Assembly (NCBI RefSeq): GCF_900182905.1
Contig: NZ_FXUF01000020.1
Location: 1 to 49,481 of the forward strand
Direction: 5' to 3'
Length of the DNA: 49,481 nucleotides
DNA from: Anoxynatronum buryatiense
GTDB lineage: Bacteria > Bacillota > Clostridia > Peptostreptococcales > Tindalliaceae
The notes under the pieces are model-generated. The model made no database searches, was not told the origin of the DNA, and saw nothing but the letters and a program-made list of their open reading frames with translations. Every line of letters starts with the position of its first letter. The first letter of the stretch is position 1. This document shows, one piece after another, positions 36,662-44,711 of this stretch. The position numbers and the translations under genes are program-made.

Positions 36662-36690
36662 ATTATAGCAGAGTTTCTGCAATGGTTCAA
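36662..36690 (-). promoter_or_regulatory. Sigma-A promoter of the membrane protein-cupin-methylase-activator run
   Basis: Minus strand TTGAAC (36685-36690), 17-nt spacer ending in TGC (extended -10), TATAAT (36662-36667). Confidence 0.85.
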
Positions 36691-36696
36691 AGACTC

Positions 36697-36725
36697 AAAA
36701 AAACCTGTACCGGCAGTGGTACAGG
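36697..36725 (-). terminator. Terminator of the EAL-CBS gene
   Basis: Perfect 8-bp stem CCTGTACC / GGTACAGG with a 6-nt loop, followed by seven T on the minus strand. It lies between the EAL gene stop and the next promoter. Confidence 0.92.
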
Positions 36726-36772
36726 CAAGTCTGAAAGCCGCGAACTATCTCTGATGGCGAAGCTGCCGGCAG

Positions 36773-38017
36773 TTATGTCGCCGAAAACTGATTTTCTTCC
36801 TGACGGCGTGCCAGCGTATCCAGCAGCAGCGCCACTGGAATAACACCGCAATATTGCTGGTCTTCATGAATCACCAGGTAATCATACAGCTGATGTTCAC
36901 GCCGGCTCATGGCCATGCGGCACAAATCAAGAAGAGGTGTGTCACTCCCGGCCATCAACGGCTGAAGATCTGCCACATCTCCCAGGGGAAGCTCCTGGAA
37001 TCGGTGAGCATCACCGCTTTTTTCCATCTGATAATAGTATTTGCTTCGCATCACCAGACCCAATGGCCGGTTCTGTTGCAACAAGGCAATTCCCTGAAGG
37101 TTGTCATTTTCAGAAAACAGGTCGCCGGCAGCCCGGCACCGGTCTGTTAACTGCAGCGTCGCGTCCTGCCGCATGATCTCCCTGGCAGTCAGCCCTTCAG
37201 ATTTGCCCTTCAGCTGCGTCAACAGTTTTCCATGAGCCTTCATGGCCTCCACTTTTTCGGGTGCGGGAAAACCCATCACCGGAGCCGGTTTTTGGATCCA
37301 ATACCCCTGACCGTAATGCACCCCCATATCCATGAGCGCTCTGGCCTCATCCCAGGTTTCGATGCCTTCGGCGATGGTTTTAATGCCTGTCAGTTGGGCA
37401 AATCGTTGCACGCTTCGCAGCAGCTCCCGCTTCACCATGTCTTTATCCACATTACGCACCAAGTCCATGTCGATTTTCAGATAGTCTGGCCTGGTTTCTG
37501 CGATGAGTCGAAGCCCAGAATAACCACTGCCGGCATCATCAATGGCGATACGGTACCCCTGATCCAGATAATTGCGTAGCAACCTGTTGAAATGGCGGTA
37601 GTCGGTCACCGCCGTTTTTTCTGTCAGTTCAATAATAATGGTGGCTGCATCCAGCTCCACACTTTTAAGTTGTTCCCGGGTGAACCCCTTTCGAAATTTT
37701 GGATCAAGGATGCTGTCGGGGTCAACATTGATGAAAAGCTTATGCTTTCCGATGGTCTCTCTGGCATTTTGAATAGCACAGCTTCGGCACAAAAGATCCA
37801 ACTCCCACACCCGGTTGAGCCTGCGGGCATGGTCAAAAAGCCGGTCGGGCCTATAAAACCAACTTTTTTCAGGTCCACGGCTGAGAGCTTCATAGCCAAG
37901 CACTTCGCCGTCACTTAGAGAAACAATGGCCTGAAAGTGGGTGGTGATCTGCTTGTGATGCAGCAAGGATAAAAATTCCTGATTCAGTTGGTGGTTGTTC
38001 TGCGGCACAGCTGTCAT
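36773..38017 (-). CDS. c-di-GMP phosphodiesterase, EAL domain with C-terminal CBS pair
   Basis: Predicted to hydrolyse c-di-GMP to pGpG. The 414-residue protein has an EAL domain (about residues 15-255) with all catalytic signatures: ExL as YEALSRG (Glu43), the metal-binding NVDP and IIELTE, the IDDAGSGYSGL loop, YLKID with the catalytic Lys, and AEGIET. The C-terminal part (about 265-400) looks like a CBS pair that may bind a nucleotide (HQLYDYLVIHEDQQYCGVI). No membrane helix is seen. The ATG at 38017 follows GGGGAA; a longer frame to 38164 is rejected. It faces away from a paralogous EAL-CBS-GGDEF gene across a shared promoter region. Confidence 0.92.
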   Translation of the reverse strand: MTAVPQNNHQLNQEFLSLLHHKQITTHFQAIVSLSDGEVLGYEALSRGPEKSWFYRPDRLFDHARRLNRVWELDLLCRSCAIQNARETIGKHKLFINVDPDSILDPKFRKGFTREQLKSVELDAATIIIELTEKTAVTDYRHFNRLLRNYLDQGYRIAIDDAGSGYSGLRLIAETRPDYLKIDMDLVRNVDKDMVKRELLRSVQRFAQLTGIKTIAEGIETWDEARALMDMGVHYGQGYWIQKPAPVMGFPAPEKVEAMKAHGKLLTQLKGKSEGLTAREIMRQDATLQLTDRCRAAGDLFSENDNLQGIALLQQNRPLGLVMRSKYYYQMEKSGDAHRFQELPLGDVADLQPLMAGSDTPLLDLCRMAMSRREHQLYDYLVIHEDQQYCGVIPVALLLDTLARRQEENQFSAT

Positions 38018-38072
38018 AATTGTTCCCCACTTCCCCTTACACCTATGTATTTGAATGATAAATGGTGCTGTT

Positions 38073-38081
38073 ATTCTATCA
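38073..38081 (-). promoter_or_regulatory. Extended -10 promoter for the EAL-CBS gene
   Basis: The minus strand reads TGATAGAAT (TGn plus TAGAAT), about 55 nt before the EAL ATG; no good -35. Confidence 0.5.
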
Positions 38082-38167
38082 CGAGCGCGGCTTGCTTCTG
38101 TTAGTATTTTGTTAACTTCCCGTGAATTTTTGGAAAACCGGAAGCTTAACAGAATATTTACCATCCA

Positions 38168-38196
38168 TTGACATGTTCTTGATGTGACTCTGTTAC
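38168..38196 (+). promoter_or_regulatory. Promoter for the GGDEF-arsenate reductase gene
   Basis: Consensus TTGACA (38168-38173), 17-nt spacer and a weak -10 TGTTAC (38191-38196), about 90 nt before the chosen start. Confidence 0.5.
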
Positions 38197-38283
38197 GCTT
38201 TCAGTACGTTCCGTTTTCGTCATCCCCTCATGCACCTGTGTGATTCCTCGATTTCAGGGTGCGGGAAAGGAGTTCTTGGCAGT

Positions 38284-40488
38284 ATGATTTCCCGACGTCT
38301 TTATGACCAGGTGATTCAGGAAACCGGTCAGACTCTCAAAGAGCTCCATGAAATACTTCCACCTCAAACCACTTTCGAACCAATTTTCAGCACCACTTAT
38401 TTCAATGTGTGTGGCTATGAGTTGCGCTCCTCTTTCAGCCGGCGGTTTGATCCATTACTGGAAGCTTTCATGGGAGAAGCCGCTTTTTCAGCAGATGAGC
38501 TTTTTCATCTGCAACGCCGCATTCAGTTTCTTACAGAGGTTCTTTTTGTCGCTCACCTCAGTGAGACACATGCTTTGGGGCTTCCCGTCTATATTAATTT
38601 TTCCGGGTTGTTTCTTAATGATCCCCGTTTTATGGAATACATTCAGCCCCTTATTACCAACTATCGTCAGGTTAATATCCTTTTCTTGACCATTCAGGTG
38701 GATGCTTCGGTATCAATGCCTCTCCTAAACGAATGGTTGAAGCATTCAGGAGAAATGAAAGCCAGCCATTGTCTGTTGAAATGGTGTCCCGCTGACGAAA
38801 CCATGCCACATCATTCATTTTACCAGGCGTTTTCCAAATGGACAGGCGTCCCCCTTCTTCTTGGTCAGGTGGCAGATACAGCCACTCTTGAAAAGGCGGT
38901 CCATTTTGAAATCCCTTATTGCACCGGAACCCATTTCTCCCCTCCCCTTGATTGCATCACTGATCTGAAACCGCCACCGGCGGCCGTTCATCTGCAAGAG
39001 GTGGTTAACTCCAATTCGTCCACTTTTTCCACCAGACCTGCGCCGCCGGCGACGGTTCAGGTGGGAAGCATTGCCGGCAAAGTGCCCGCGGTTTCACTGA
39101 AAAGCACTGGTGCCGAAGTAAAAGAACTGTTTGCTGTCAATCCATTGACTGAAGGGCTGGTGGTTTTGTCTGATGAAGGCTGGGCCGCAGGACTCATCAT
39201 GCGGGAGCAGTTTTACCGGAACCTCAGCCGCCAGTATGGTTATGAAATCTTTATGAACCGTCCCATTGGTTTGATCATGGTCACCCATCCACTGGTGGTT
39301 CATGACCAGACTCCCATTGATGAAGTGGGTGAACTGGCCATGCGCCGCAGCCAGGATCATTTATATGATTATGTCATTGTTCAGAAGGAAGATCGTTATC
39401 ATGGGGTGGTAAGCATTCGGGAGCTGCTGATTCGCATCTCCGAGATGAATGTGAGCATTGCCAAATATACCAATCCCCTTACCGGCCTCCCCGGCAATGA
39501 ACTCATCGCCCGCCAGCTGGAGCAGGCCCTGCATTTAAATACCTGCACACTCCTTTACGTGGATGTTGACCATTTTAAAGCTTATAACGACATTTATGGA
39601 TTTGAAAAAGGAGACCGGGTGCTTCGTTCGCTGGGCAGTATCCTTCAGAAGAACCTGTTGCTCCTCAATGAACCCCATGCCTTTCTGGGCCACATTGGCG
39701 GTGATGATTTTGTCATCATCCTTCCCCATTATCACTATGAGTCCCTTTGCCAACAGGTGATCCAAGAGTTTGATTCAACCATTCGCCAGTATTATCATGC
39801 CGGTGATCTGGCCCGGGGCTTCGTAGTGGCTCAAAACCGCCGGCACGAAAAGGAAACCTTTCCACTGGTGTCTCTTTCAATTGCCGCAGTTACCAATGAA
39901 TCCAGTGATTTCGGCAGTATTGACCGACTCACTCTGGCAGCCGCTCTGGGGAAAAAGCGGTGCAAGGAAACAACCGGCAGTTCCTTTCTATCACTGACAC
40001 AAGAAGACTGGCGGCAGGTGGATGCCGCCATAAATGGAGGAGATGAATCAATGCGTCAACGAAAAGTTCTCTTTATGTGCGTGCACAATGCTGCCCGCAG
40101 CCAGATGGCCGAAGCATTTTTGAAGCATTACGGCAAAGATGCCTACCAAGTGGAAAGTGCCGGACTGGAGCCCGGCACTTTAAATCCCCTGGTGGTGGAA
40201 GTGATGCAGGAAATTGATTTCGATATTTCCGGCAACAGCACCAACAGTGTGTTTGATTTTTTTAAGGAAGGCCGTCTGTATACCCATGTCATCACTGTGT
40301 GTGATGTGCACAACTCTGAAAAATGCCCCATCTTTCCCGGAAAGGTGATGCGTCAAAACTGGAGCTTTCCGGATCCAGGGGCTGTGGAAGGTACTCATGA
40401 AGATAAACTGGCCCAGGTGAGACTCATTCGGGATCAGATCAAAACCCGGGTGCTCCAGTTCATTGAAGAGGACGCCGCTGCAATATAG
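38284..40488 (+). CDS. Fusion protein: degenerate EAL, CBS pair, GGDEF, arsenate reductase/LMW phosphatase
   Basis: A 734-residue open frame in four parts. Residues 25-225 resemble an EAL domain but have YELRSS where EAL should be and lack the other catalytic motifs, so this part is probably inactive. Residues 268-385 are a CBS pair paralogous to that of the divergent neighbour (LYDYVIVQKEDRYHGVV). Residues 395-565 are a GGDEF domain with YVDVDHFKAYND and GGDDF (472-476), a conservative change; no RxxD inhibitory site is seen. Residues 590-734 are a complete thioredoxin-coupled arsenate reductase with CVHNAARS (Cys599), CDVHNSEKC and FPDPG. The ATG at 38284 has AAAGGAG 11 nt upstream. The last part also has its own ribosome site, so either a true fusion or a recent loss of a stop is possible. 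Confidence 0.85.
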   Translation: MISRRLYDQVIQETGQTLKELHEILPPQTTFEPIFSTTYFNVCGYELRSSFSRRFDPLLEAFMGEAAFSADELFHLQRRIQFLTEVLFVAHLSETHALGLPVYINFSGLFLNDPRFMEYIQPLITNYRQVNILFLTIQVDASVSMPLLNEWLKHSGEMKASHCLLKWCPADETMPHHSFYQAFSKWTGVPLLLGQVADTATLEKAVHFEIPYCTGTHFSPPLDCITDLKPPPAAVHLQEVVNSNSSTFSTRPAPPATVQVGSIAGKVPAVSLKSTGAEVKELFAVNPLTEGLVVLSDEGWAAGLIMREQFYRNLSRQYGYEIFMNRPIGLIMVTHPLVVHDQTPIDEVGELAMRRSQDHLYDYVIVQKEDRYHGVVSIRELLIRISEMNVSIAKYTNPLTGLPGNELIARQLEQALHLNTCTLLYVDVDHFKAYNDIYGFEKGDRVLRSLGSILQKNLLLLNEPHAFLGHIGGDDFVIILPHYHYESLCQQVIQEFDSTIRQYYHAGDLARGFVVAQNRRHEKETFPLVSLSIAAVTNESSDFGSIDRLTLAAALGKKRCKETTGSSFLSLTQEDWRQVDAAINGGDESMRQRKVLFMCVHNAARSQMAEAFLKHYGKDAYQVESAGLEPGTLNPLVVEVMQEIDFDISGNSTNSVFDFFKEGRLYTHVITVCDVHNSEKCPIFPGKVMRQNWSFPDPGAVEGTHEDKLAQVRLIRDQIKTRVLQFIEEDAAAI
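40051..40488 (+). CDS. arsC: Possible independent arsenate reductase from an internal start
   Basis: An ATG at 40051 lies in frame within the GGDEF fusion gene and is preceded by GGAGGAG at 40036-40042, an 8-nt spacing as good as any start in the window. The product would be a 145-residue arsenate reductase with the nucleophile Cys10 in the CX5R loop, the two resolving cysteines in CDVHNSEKC and the acid/base Asp in FPDPG; this length and layout match stand-alone thioredoxin-dependent ArsC. It reduces arsenate to arsenite. A stop (TAA, 40031-40033) sits 2 nt before the ribosome site in the +1 frame, as if the upstream gene once ended there. No arsR, arsB or arsM is nearby. Confidence 0.6.
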   Translation: MRQRKVLFMCVHNAARSQMAEAFLKHYGKDAYQVESAGLEPGTLNPLVVEVMQEIDFDISGNSTNSVFDFFKEGRLYTHVITVCDVHNSEKCPIFPGKVMRQNWSFPDPGAVEGTHEDKLAQVRLIRDQIKTRVLQFIEEDAAAI

Positions 40489-40489
40489 A

Positions 40490-40640
40490 CCGCCTTGTCA
40501 AGATCGGCAGCGTTGACAAGATTGACAAAATCGTCAAGGATGGCACTATTGACAGGATCGATAAAGATGACAGAATCAGTAAGATTGACAGAATCGACAA
40601 CATTGGTAAAGTTGACAGCATCACTTGGGTTGACAGGATT
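40490..40640. repeat. Degenerate short tandem repeat (TTGACA-RATYG-like units)
   Basis: About 150 nt directly after the fusion gene stop consist of imperfect 9-15 bp units around TTGACARRATYG, with at least eight TTGACA/GTGACA-like copies. On the + strand one frame would read as an Ile-Asp-Arg/Lys pattern, on the minus strand as Ser-Ile-Leu. It lies between the convergent fusion gene and pyrC. Several units match a -35 hexamer, but no matching -10 boxes are seen. Confidence 0.75.
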
Positions 40641-40655
40641 TCTGTTCGGTGAAGC

Positions 40656-41945
40656 CTATTCAGCTGAAACCCGATTTTCATAGACCCGCTTTCCCCTGAC
40701 CCATGTGCCTTGCACCTGCCCCCTGAGAGCCATTCCCTCAAAGGGGGTATTGTGGCTTTTTGAAGCAAATGCAGATGAATCCACCGTCCATCGGCGGCGA
40801 AGATCCACCAACACCACATCAGCGTCAGTGCCGGTTTTCAGAGTTCCTTTTTGCGAGAGTCCCAAAATGGCAGCAGGCCGGGAGCTCATGCAGGTCACCA
40901 GCTGTTTCAGCGAAAGTGTTCCCGTATCGATTAAGTGGGTGACACCGGCAGCAAAAGCAGTTTCCAGTCCCACCACCCCGTTGGCTGCCTTCATCAGATC
41001 CTCTCCCTTGGCAGCGGCTTCATGGGGGGCGTGGTCGGTGGCAATGCAGTCCAGGGTGCCATCTGCCAGTCCCTCCCTCACCGCCCGCATATCAGCTTCC
41101 CGTCGCAGGGGCGGGCTCATTTTCGCCATGGCCCCCCGGGTCATCACAGCGTACTCCGTGAGGGCAAAATGATGGGGCGCAGCTTCAGCCGTCACAGAAA
41201 CCCCCTCGGCCTTGGCCCGGCGAATGAGCTCCACACTGGCGGCAGTACTAATATGCTGTAAGTGGACAGAGCAGCCGGTGGCACCAGCCAGATAAAGATC
41301 CCGCTGCACCATCAACTCCTCTGCCAGGGCCGGCACCCCATGAAGACCCAGTTTTTCAGATACGACTCCCTGATTCATACTTCGGTCAAACATGAGGCTT
41401 TCATCTTCGCAGTGGTTGGCCACCAACAGGCCGTATCGTTTCCCTTCCTGCAGCGCCTCCATCATCAGACGCGCCTCTGAAATGGGGCGGCCGTCATCTG
41501 TCACGCCCACCACGCCGGGAAAGTTGTATTCCTTAAAATCCACCCTTTCTCTGCCGGCCAACCCCCGGGTTACCGCTCCCATGAAAAGCATCTGGCAGGG
41601 AAGCATTGCCGCCTTCGCCAATTGCTGCCGAAGGATTTCTCCATGATCAAGAGATGGTTGGGTATTGGGCATGCAGACCACTGTCGTAAACCCACCGGCC
41701 ACCGCTGCCTTTGAGCCACTTTCAAGGGTTTCTTTCATTTCACCGCCAGGTTCCCGAAAATGAACATGCACGTCGATGAAACCCGGCAATACCCATTTGC
41801 CGTCTCCTTCCACCACTTCATGGGCATCACTGATCATGTCACCGGTGAACCCGCTGATGCAACCGTCGCTCATCACCAGGTGTCCCTGCTGTTCTCTGCC
41901 TGTATCCGGGTCCAGATAATGCACGTGTTTAATGATGGTTTTCAT
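40656..41945 (-). CDS. pyrC: Dihydroorotase
   Basis: Cyclises carbamoyl-aspartate to dihydroorotate in pyrimidine synthesis. The 429-residue protein is the amidohydrolase-fold, multifunctional-type PyrC. Zinc ligands are in DVHVHFREPG (about residues 58-67), further His in NHCEDES and HLQHISTA, and the catalytic Asp in ATDHAPH. AGGAG precedes the ATG by 8 nt. It follows the penicillin-binding protein gene by 11 nt, an unusual partner; other pyr genes are absent from the window. An allantoinase/hydantoinase is possible on fold, but the motif spacing suits dihydroorotase. Confidence 0.93.
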   Translation of the reverse strand: MKTIIKHVHYLDPDTGREQQGHLVMSDGCISGFTGDMISDAHEVVEGDGKWVLPGFIDVHVHFREPGGEMKETLESGSKAAVAGGFTTVVCMPNTQPSLDHGEILRQQLAKAAMLPCQMLFMGAVTRGLAGRERVDFKEYNFPGVVGVTDDGRPISEARLMMEALQEGKRYGLLVANHCEDESLMFDRSMNQGVVSEKLGLHGVPALAEELMVQRDLYLAGATGCSVHLQHISTAASVELIRRAKAEGVSVTAEAAPHHFALTEYAVMTRGAMAKMSPPLRREADMRAVREGLADGTLDCIATDHAPHEAAAKGEDLMKAANGVVGLETAFAAGVTHLIDTGTLSLKQLVTCMSSRPAAILGLSQKGTLKTGTDADVVLVDLRRRWTVDSSAFASKSHNTPFEGMALRGQVQGTWVRGKRVYENRVSAE

Positions 41946-41956
41946 GATTAATTCTC

Positions 41957-44422
41957 CTATTCTCCACTGGTTTCAGGTGCTTCTGTCTCAGGTGCCGGCT
42001 GGGGTGTTGATTCAGGTGCCGGCTGGGGTGACGTCGCAGGAGGAGCTTCAGGCCCCGGCTGACTTGCAGGTGCCTCCGGGCCTGGAGGCGCAGCTTGCTG
42101 ACCAGGTTCTCCCGCCGTTTCTCCCGTTTCTCCCGTTTCTTCTGCAGGTTCAGACGGCGTCACCGGCGGCGGTGCCGCATGGACCCGGCAAACACCTGTC
42201 GGCGCTGTTCCCAGGATAAAGTACTCTTTTCGGGTACTGCTGCAATAGCGATTGGCCCGCAGGCCTGACACGGTACAAATAGTGACTTCTTCAATATCTG
42301 TCGGTTGGTCAAAGTCTTTGGGTTCCAGGTTTTCATGAATGCGGATCATCATGTGCTGCCAGAGTGAGGCGGCCATGGCGCTGCCTTGCACCAGCTCTTC
42401 AGGCCGGTCGTTGCCGATCCAGAGACCGGCGGCGTAATAAGGGGTGTATCCCACAAACCAGGCGTCTTTGTTTTCAGTGGTGGTCCCCGTTTTTCCCGCA
42501 ACGGGAATCAGGCTATTGGTGGCATCCAGCTTTGCCCGGGCACCGGTTCCGTAGGTGATGCTGTGTACCAGCAAATCTGTCATAACAAAAGCTCCCTGAG
42601 GCGTGAGCACCCGCTCCCGGCGCACCGGCCGTTCCACCAGCACATTCCCGTTTCTGTCGGTGATGCGGGTGAAGGTGACCGGTTCCACATAAACCCCTTC
42701 ATTGGCCAGGGTCCCATAGGCCGCCGTCATTTCCAGGGGTGAAATCCCCAGGGTCATTCCACCCAGGGCGGTGGAATAGGTTTCATCATGATACAGGCCG
42801 CCGTCAGCACCACGGTAAGGGTCATCCCGGGAAACAAGAGTGGTGACTCCCAGTTTTTCCAGGTATTCAAACATCACTTCATAAGCCCCGGTCCGACTGC
42901 CGCCCACTTCTGCCAGTAATTTCACCGTGGCCACATTGCTGGACCACTGGAGGGCATCCCGCAGGGTGATCCATCCGAAATAGCCCTGCCGGTACCAGTT
43001 GCGGGGCCAGGCCTGGTTGGGCCGCGAGGCATCCAGGTACACCGGCGCGTCATTGATGCGGGAGGCGCCGGTCCATCCCTTGTCAATGGCGGCGGTGTAA
43101 ACAGCCAGGGGTTTAATGGCAGATCCGGGCTGCCGGGCCACCAGTGTCCGGTTCAGAATCTGCCGCCCGCCATTCACCATGCGGCCGCCCATGAGCGCTT
43201 TAATTTCACCGGTGCGATAATCCATCACCACCATGGCCGCCTGGGGCTGTACATTGCCATGACTGTCCAACAGCAGATCCCCGTTGGCGTCACGCAAAGT
43301 ACCGGGGAATAATTCCGGTGTGTCAAAGGTTTCTTCCAGTATTTGCTGCAGCTGCAAGTCCAGCGTGCTGTGAATATGTAATCCGCCCTGATACAGCAGG
43401 TGTCGGGCCTCTTCCCGGCTATATCCCCAGCTCTCCAGGCTTTTCAGTACATCCTGGCGCACCAGGTCGCCAAAATAAGTGGATATTTCGTCATTCTGCT
43501 GAAACCGGCTGGGCTGGAGCAGGGCCAGCACATCCTGATCAAGAGCCTCCTGATACTGGTTTTCACTGATCCATCCCAGTTCCCTCATTTTATGAAGCAC
43601 CAGCCGCTGGCGCTGCCGGGTTTCCGGGTTGTAAACCAACACATAACCTTCATCCTCTTGCATCAGCACCGTATGATGAGGACGTACCTGTGATTCTTCC
43701 AACGTTCTCATCAGTGCATACTGGGCGGGGTTTCGGGGAATGCCTGCCAGCAGTGCCATCTCCGCCAGGTTCAGTTCTGATACATCCTTCGAGAAATAAA
43801 CCTGTGAAGCTGCCTGAACACCATAGGCTCCCGCTCCCAGATAGATGGTGTTGAGATACACCTCCAGCACTTTTTCTTTTGGCAGTTGCTCTGCCAGCTG
43901 CATGCCATAATAGGCATCCTGAATTTTACGGGTATAGGTTTGTTCATGGGTCAGAAACAGGTTTTTTGCCAATTGCTGGTGAATGGTGCTGGCTCCCTGA
44001 CGGGACCCGGTTCGGTAATTGGTCCACCCAGCCCCCAGAATGCGGCGCAGGTCGATGCCATTATGCTGCCAGAAACGTTCGTCTTCAATGGCGACAAATG
44101 CATTTAATAGCATGGGCGGCATTTCATCGTAATCCAGAATTTCCCGGTAAAGGGGCGTTTCGATTTTCTCCAACACCTTCAATTCGCCCTGGTCCCGGTA
44201 GTAGATGAAGGAGCTCTCTTCCAGTAACCGATAAAGGTTGCCTGCTTCCAGGGGTTCCAGATCATTGATGATGCCCCTCACAATGGCCACTGCCGTTCCA
44301 GTGACAGCGCCCAGCATCACCAGCATCACCAGCACCGCCGTTAGAAAAATCGTGCGCAAAGTACGGAGCCATTTGCGTTTCTTTTTTTGTATTTTTTCTG
44401 TGCGGGGCGCTTTTTCGGCCAT
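41957..44422 (-). CDS. Class A penicillin-binding protein (PBP1A type)
   Basis: Bifunctional peptidoglycan glycosyltransferase and transpeptidase anchored in the membrane. The 821-residue protein has a basic N-terminus and one membrane helix (about residues 22-50). The GT51 domain follows, with EDERFWQHNGID (catalytic Glu near 122), GASTIHQQLAKN and RKIQDAYYGMQL. The transpeptidase motifs are all present: SxxK as SAIK (in RQPGSAIKPL), SxN as SSN and KTG as GKTGTT. A C-terminal tail of about 70 residues is rich in Pro, Glu and Ala, probably a flexible wall-facing extension. AAGGATG precedes the ATG. Confidence 0.95.
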   Translation of the reverse strand: MAEKAPRTEKIQKKKRKWLRTLRTIFLTAVLVMLVMLGAVTGTAVAIVRGIINDLEPLEAGNLYRLLEESSFIYYRDQGELKVLEKIETPLYREILDYDEMPPMLLNAFVAIEDERFWQHNGIDLRRILGAGWTNYRTGSRQGASTIHQQLAKNLFLTHEQTYTRKIQDAYYGMQLAEQLPKEKVLEVYLNTIYLGAGAYGVQAASQVYFSKDVSELNLAEMALLAGIPRNPAQYALMRTLEESQVRPHHTVLMQEDEGYVLVYNPETRQRQRLVLHKMRELGWISENQYQEALDQDVLALLQPSRFQQNDEISTYFGDLVRQDVLKSLESWGYSREEARHLLYQGGLHIHSTLDLQLQQILEETFDTPELFPGTLRDANGDLLLDSHGNVQPQAAMVVMDYRTGEIKALMGGRMVNGGRQILNRTLVARQPGSAIKPLAVYTAAIDKGWTGASRINDAPVYLDASRPNQAWPRNWYRQGYFGWITLRDALQWSSNVATVKLLAEVGGSRTGAYEVMFEYLEKLGVTTLVSRDDPYRGADGGLYHDETYSTALGGMTLGISPLEMTAAYGTLANEGVYVEPVTFTRITDRNGNVLVERPVRRERVLTPQGAFVMTDLLVHSITYGTGARAKLDATNSLIPVAGKTGTTTENKDAWFVGYTPYYAAGLWIGNDRPEELVQGSAMAASLWQHMMIRIHENLEPKDFDQPTDIEEVTICTVSGLRANRYCSSTRKEYFILGTAPTGVCRVHAAPPPVTPSEPAEETGETGETAGEPGQQAAPPGPEAPASQPGPEAPPATSPQPAPESTPQPAPETEAPETSGE

Positions 44423-44439
44423 AAGGGTTCATCCTTTAT

Positions 44440-44530
44440 GATTATTGATGCTTACTGCACTTAGCCTATTGTTGGCTGCTTAATGCTGGATGTTTACTGT
44501 TTACCACTTACTGCTTACTGCTTGATGTTA
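44440..44530. repeat. Low-complexity TTACTGC-type repeats in the gap before the PBP gene
   Basis: The 44423-44711 gap holds several imperfect copies of (T)TTACTGCTT/TTAATGCTG. No gene is seen here and no convincing promoter for the PBP gene could be picked. Confidence 0.5.
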
Positions 44531-44602
44531 AGAACCAGATATAATAACGATTCGTCTCACCTCTGTGAATCCCTGTCAAAAAACGACAGTGGCCAAAAGC
44601 GT

Positions 44603-44622
44603 GTGGAGATCAAGGTCTCCAC
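44603..44622 (-). terminator. Weak terminator candidate after the beta-hydroxyacid dehydrogenase gene
   Basis: 7-bp stem GTGGAGA / TCTCCAC with a 6-nt loop, about 90 nt past the stop; the following minus-strand sequence has only a short T-run. Confidence 0.4.
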
Positions 44623-44711
44623 CATGCTTTCAGCCTCTATTGTAAAGGATTTCTGTCATTGGTGCAACGCAACTGTTTTCTGCGGCATGTTTCGGGATCC
44701 TATCAGACACT

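Noticed and set aside
40495-40683. A 62-codon + strand open frame after the fusion gene
   Set aside because: It consists mainly of the degenerate TTGACA repeat, has no ribosome site and runs into the end of pyrC on the other strand.
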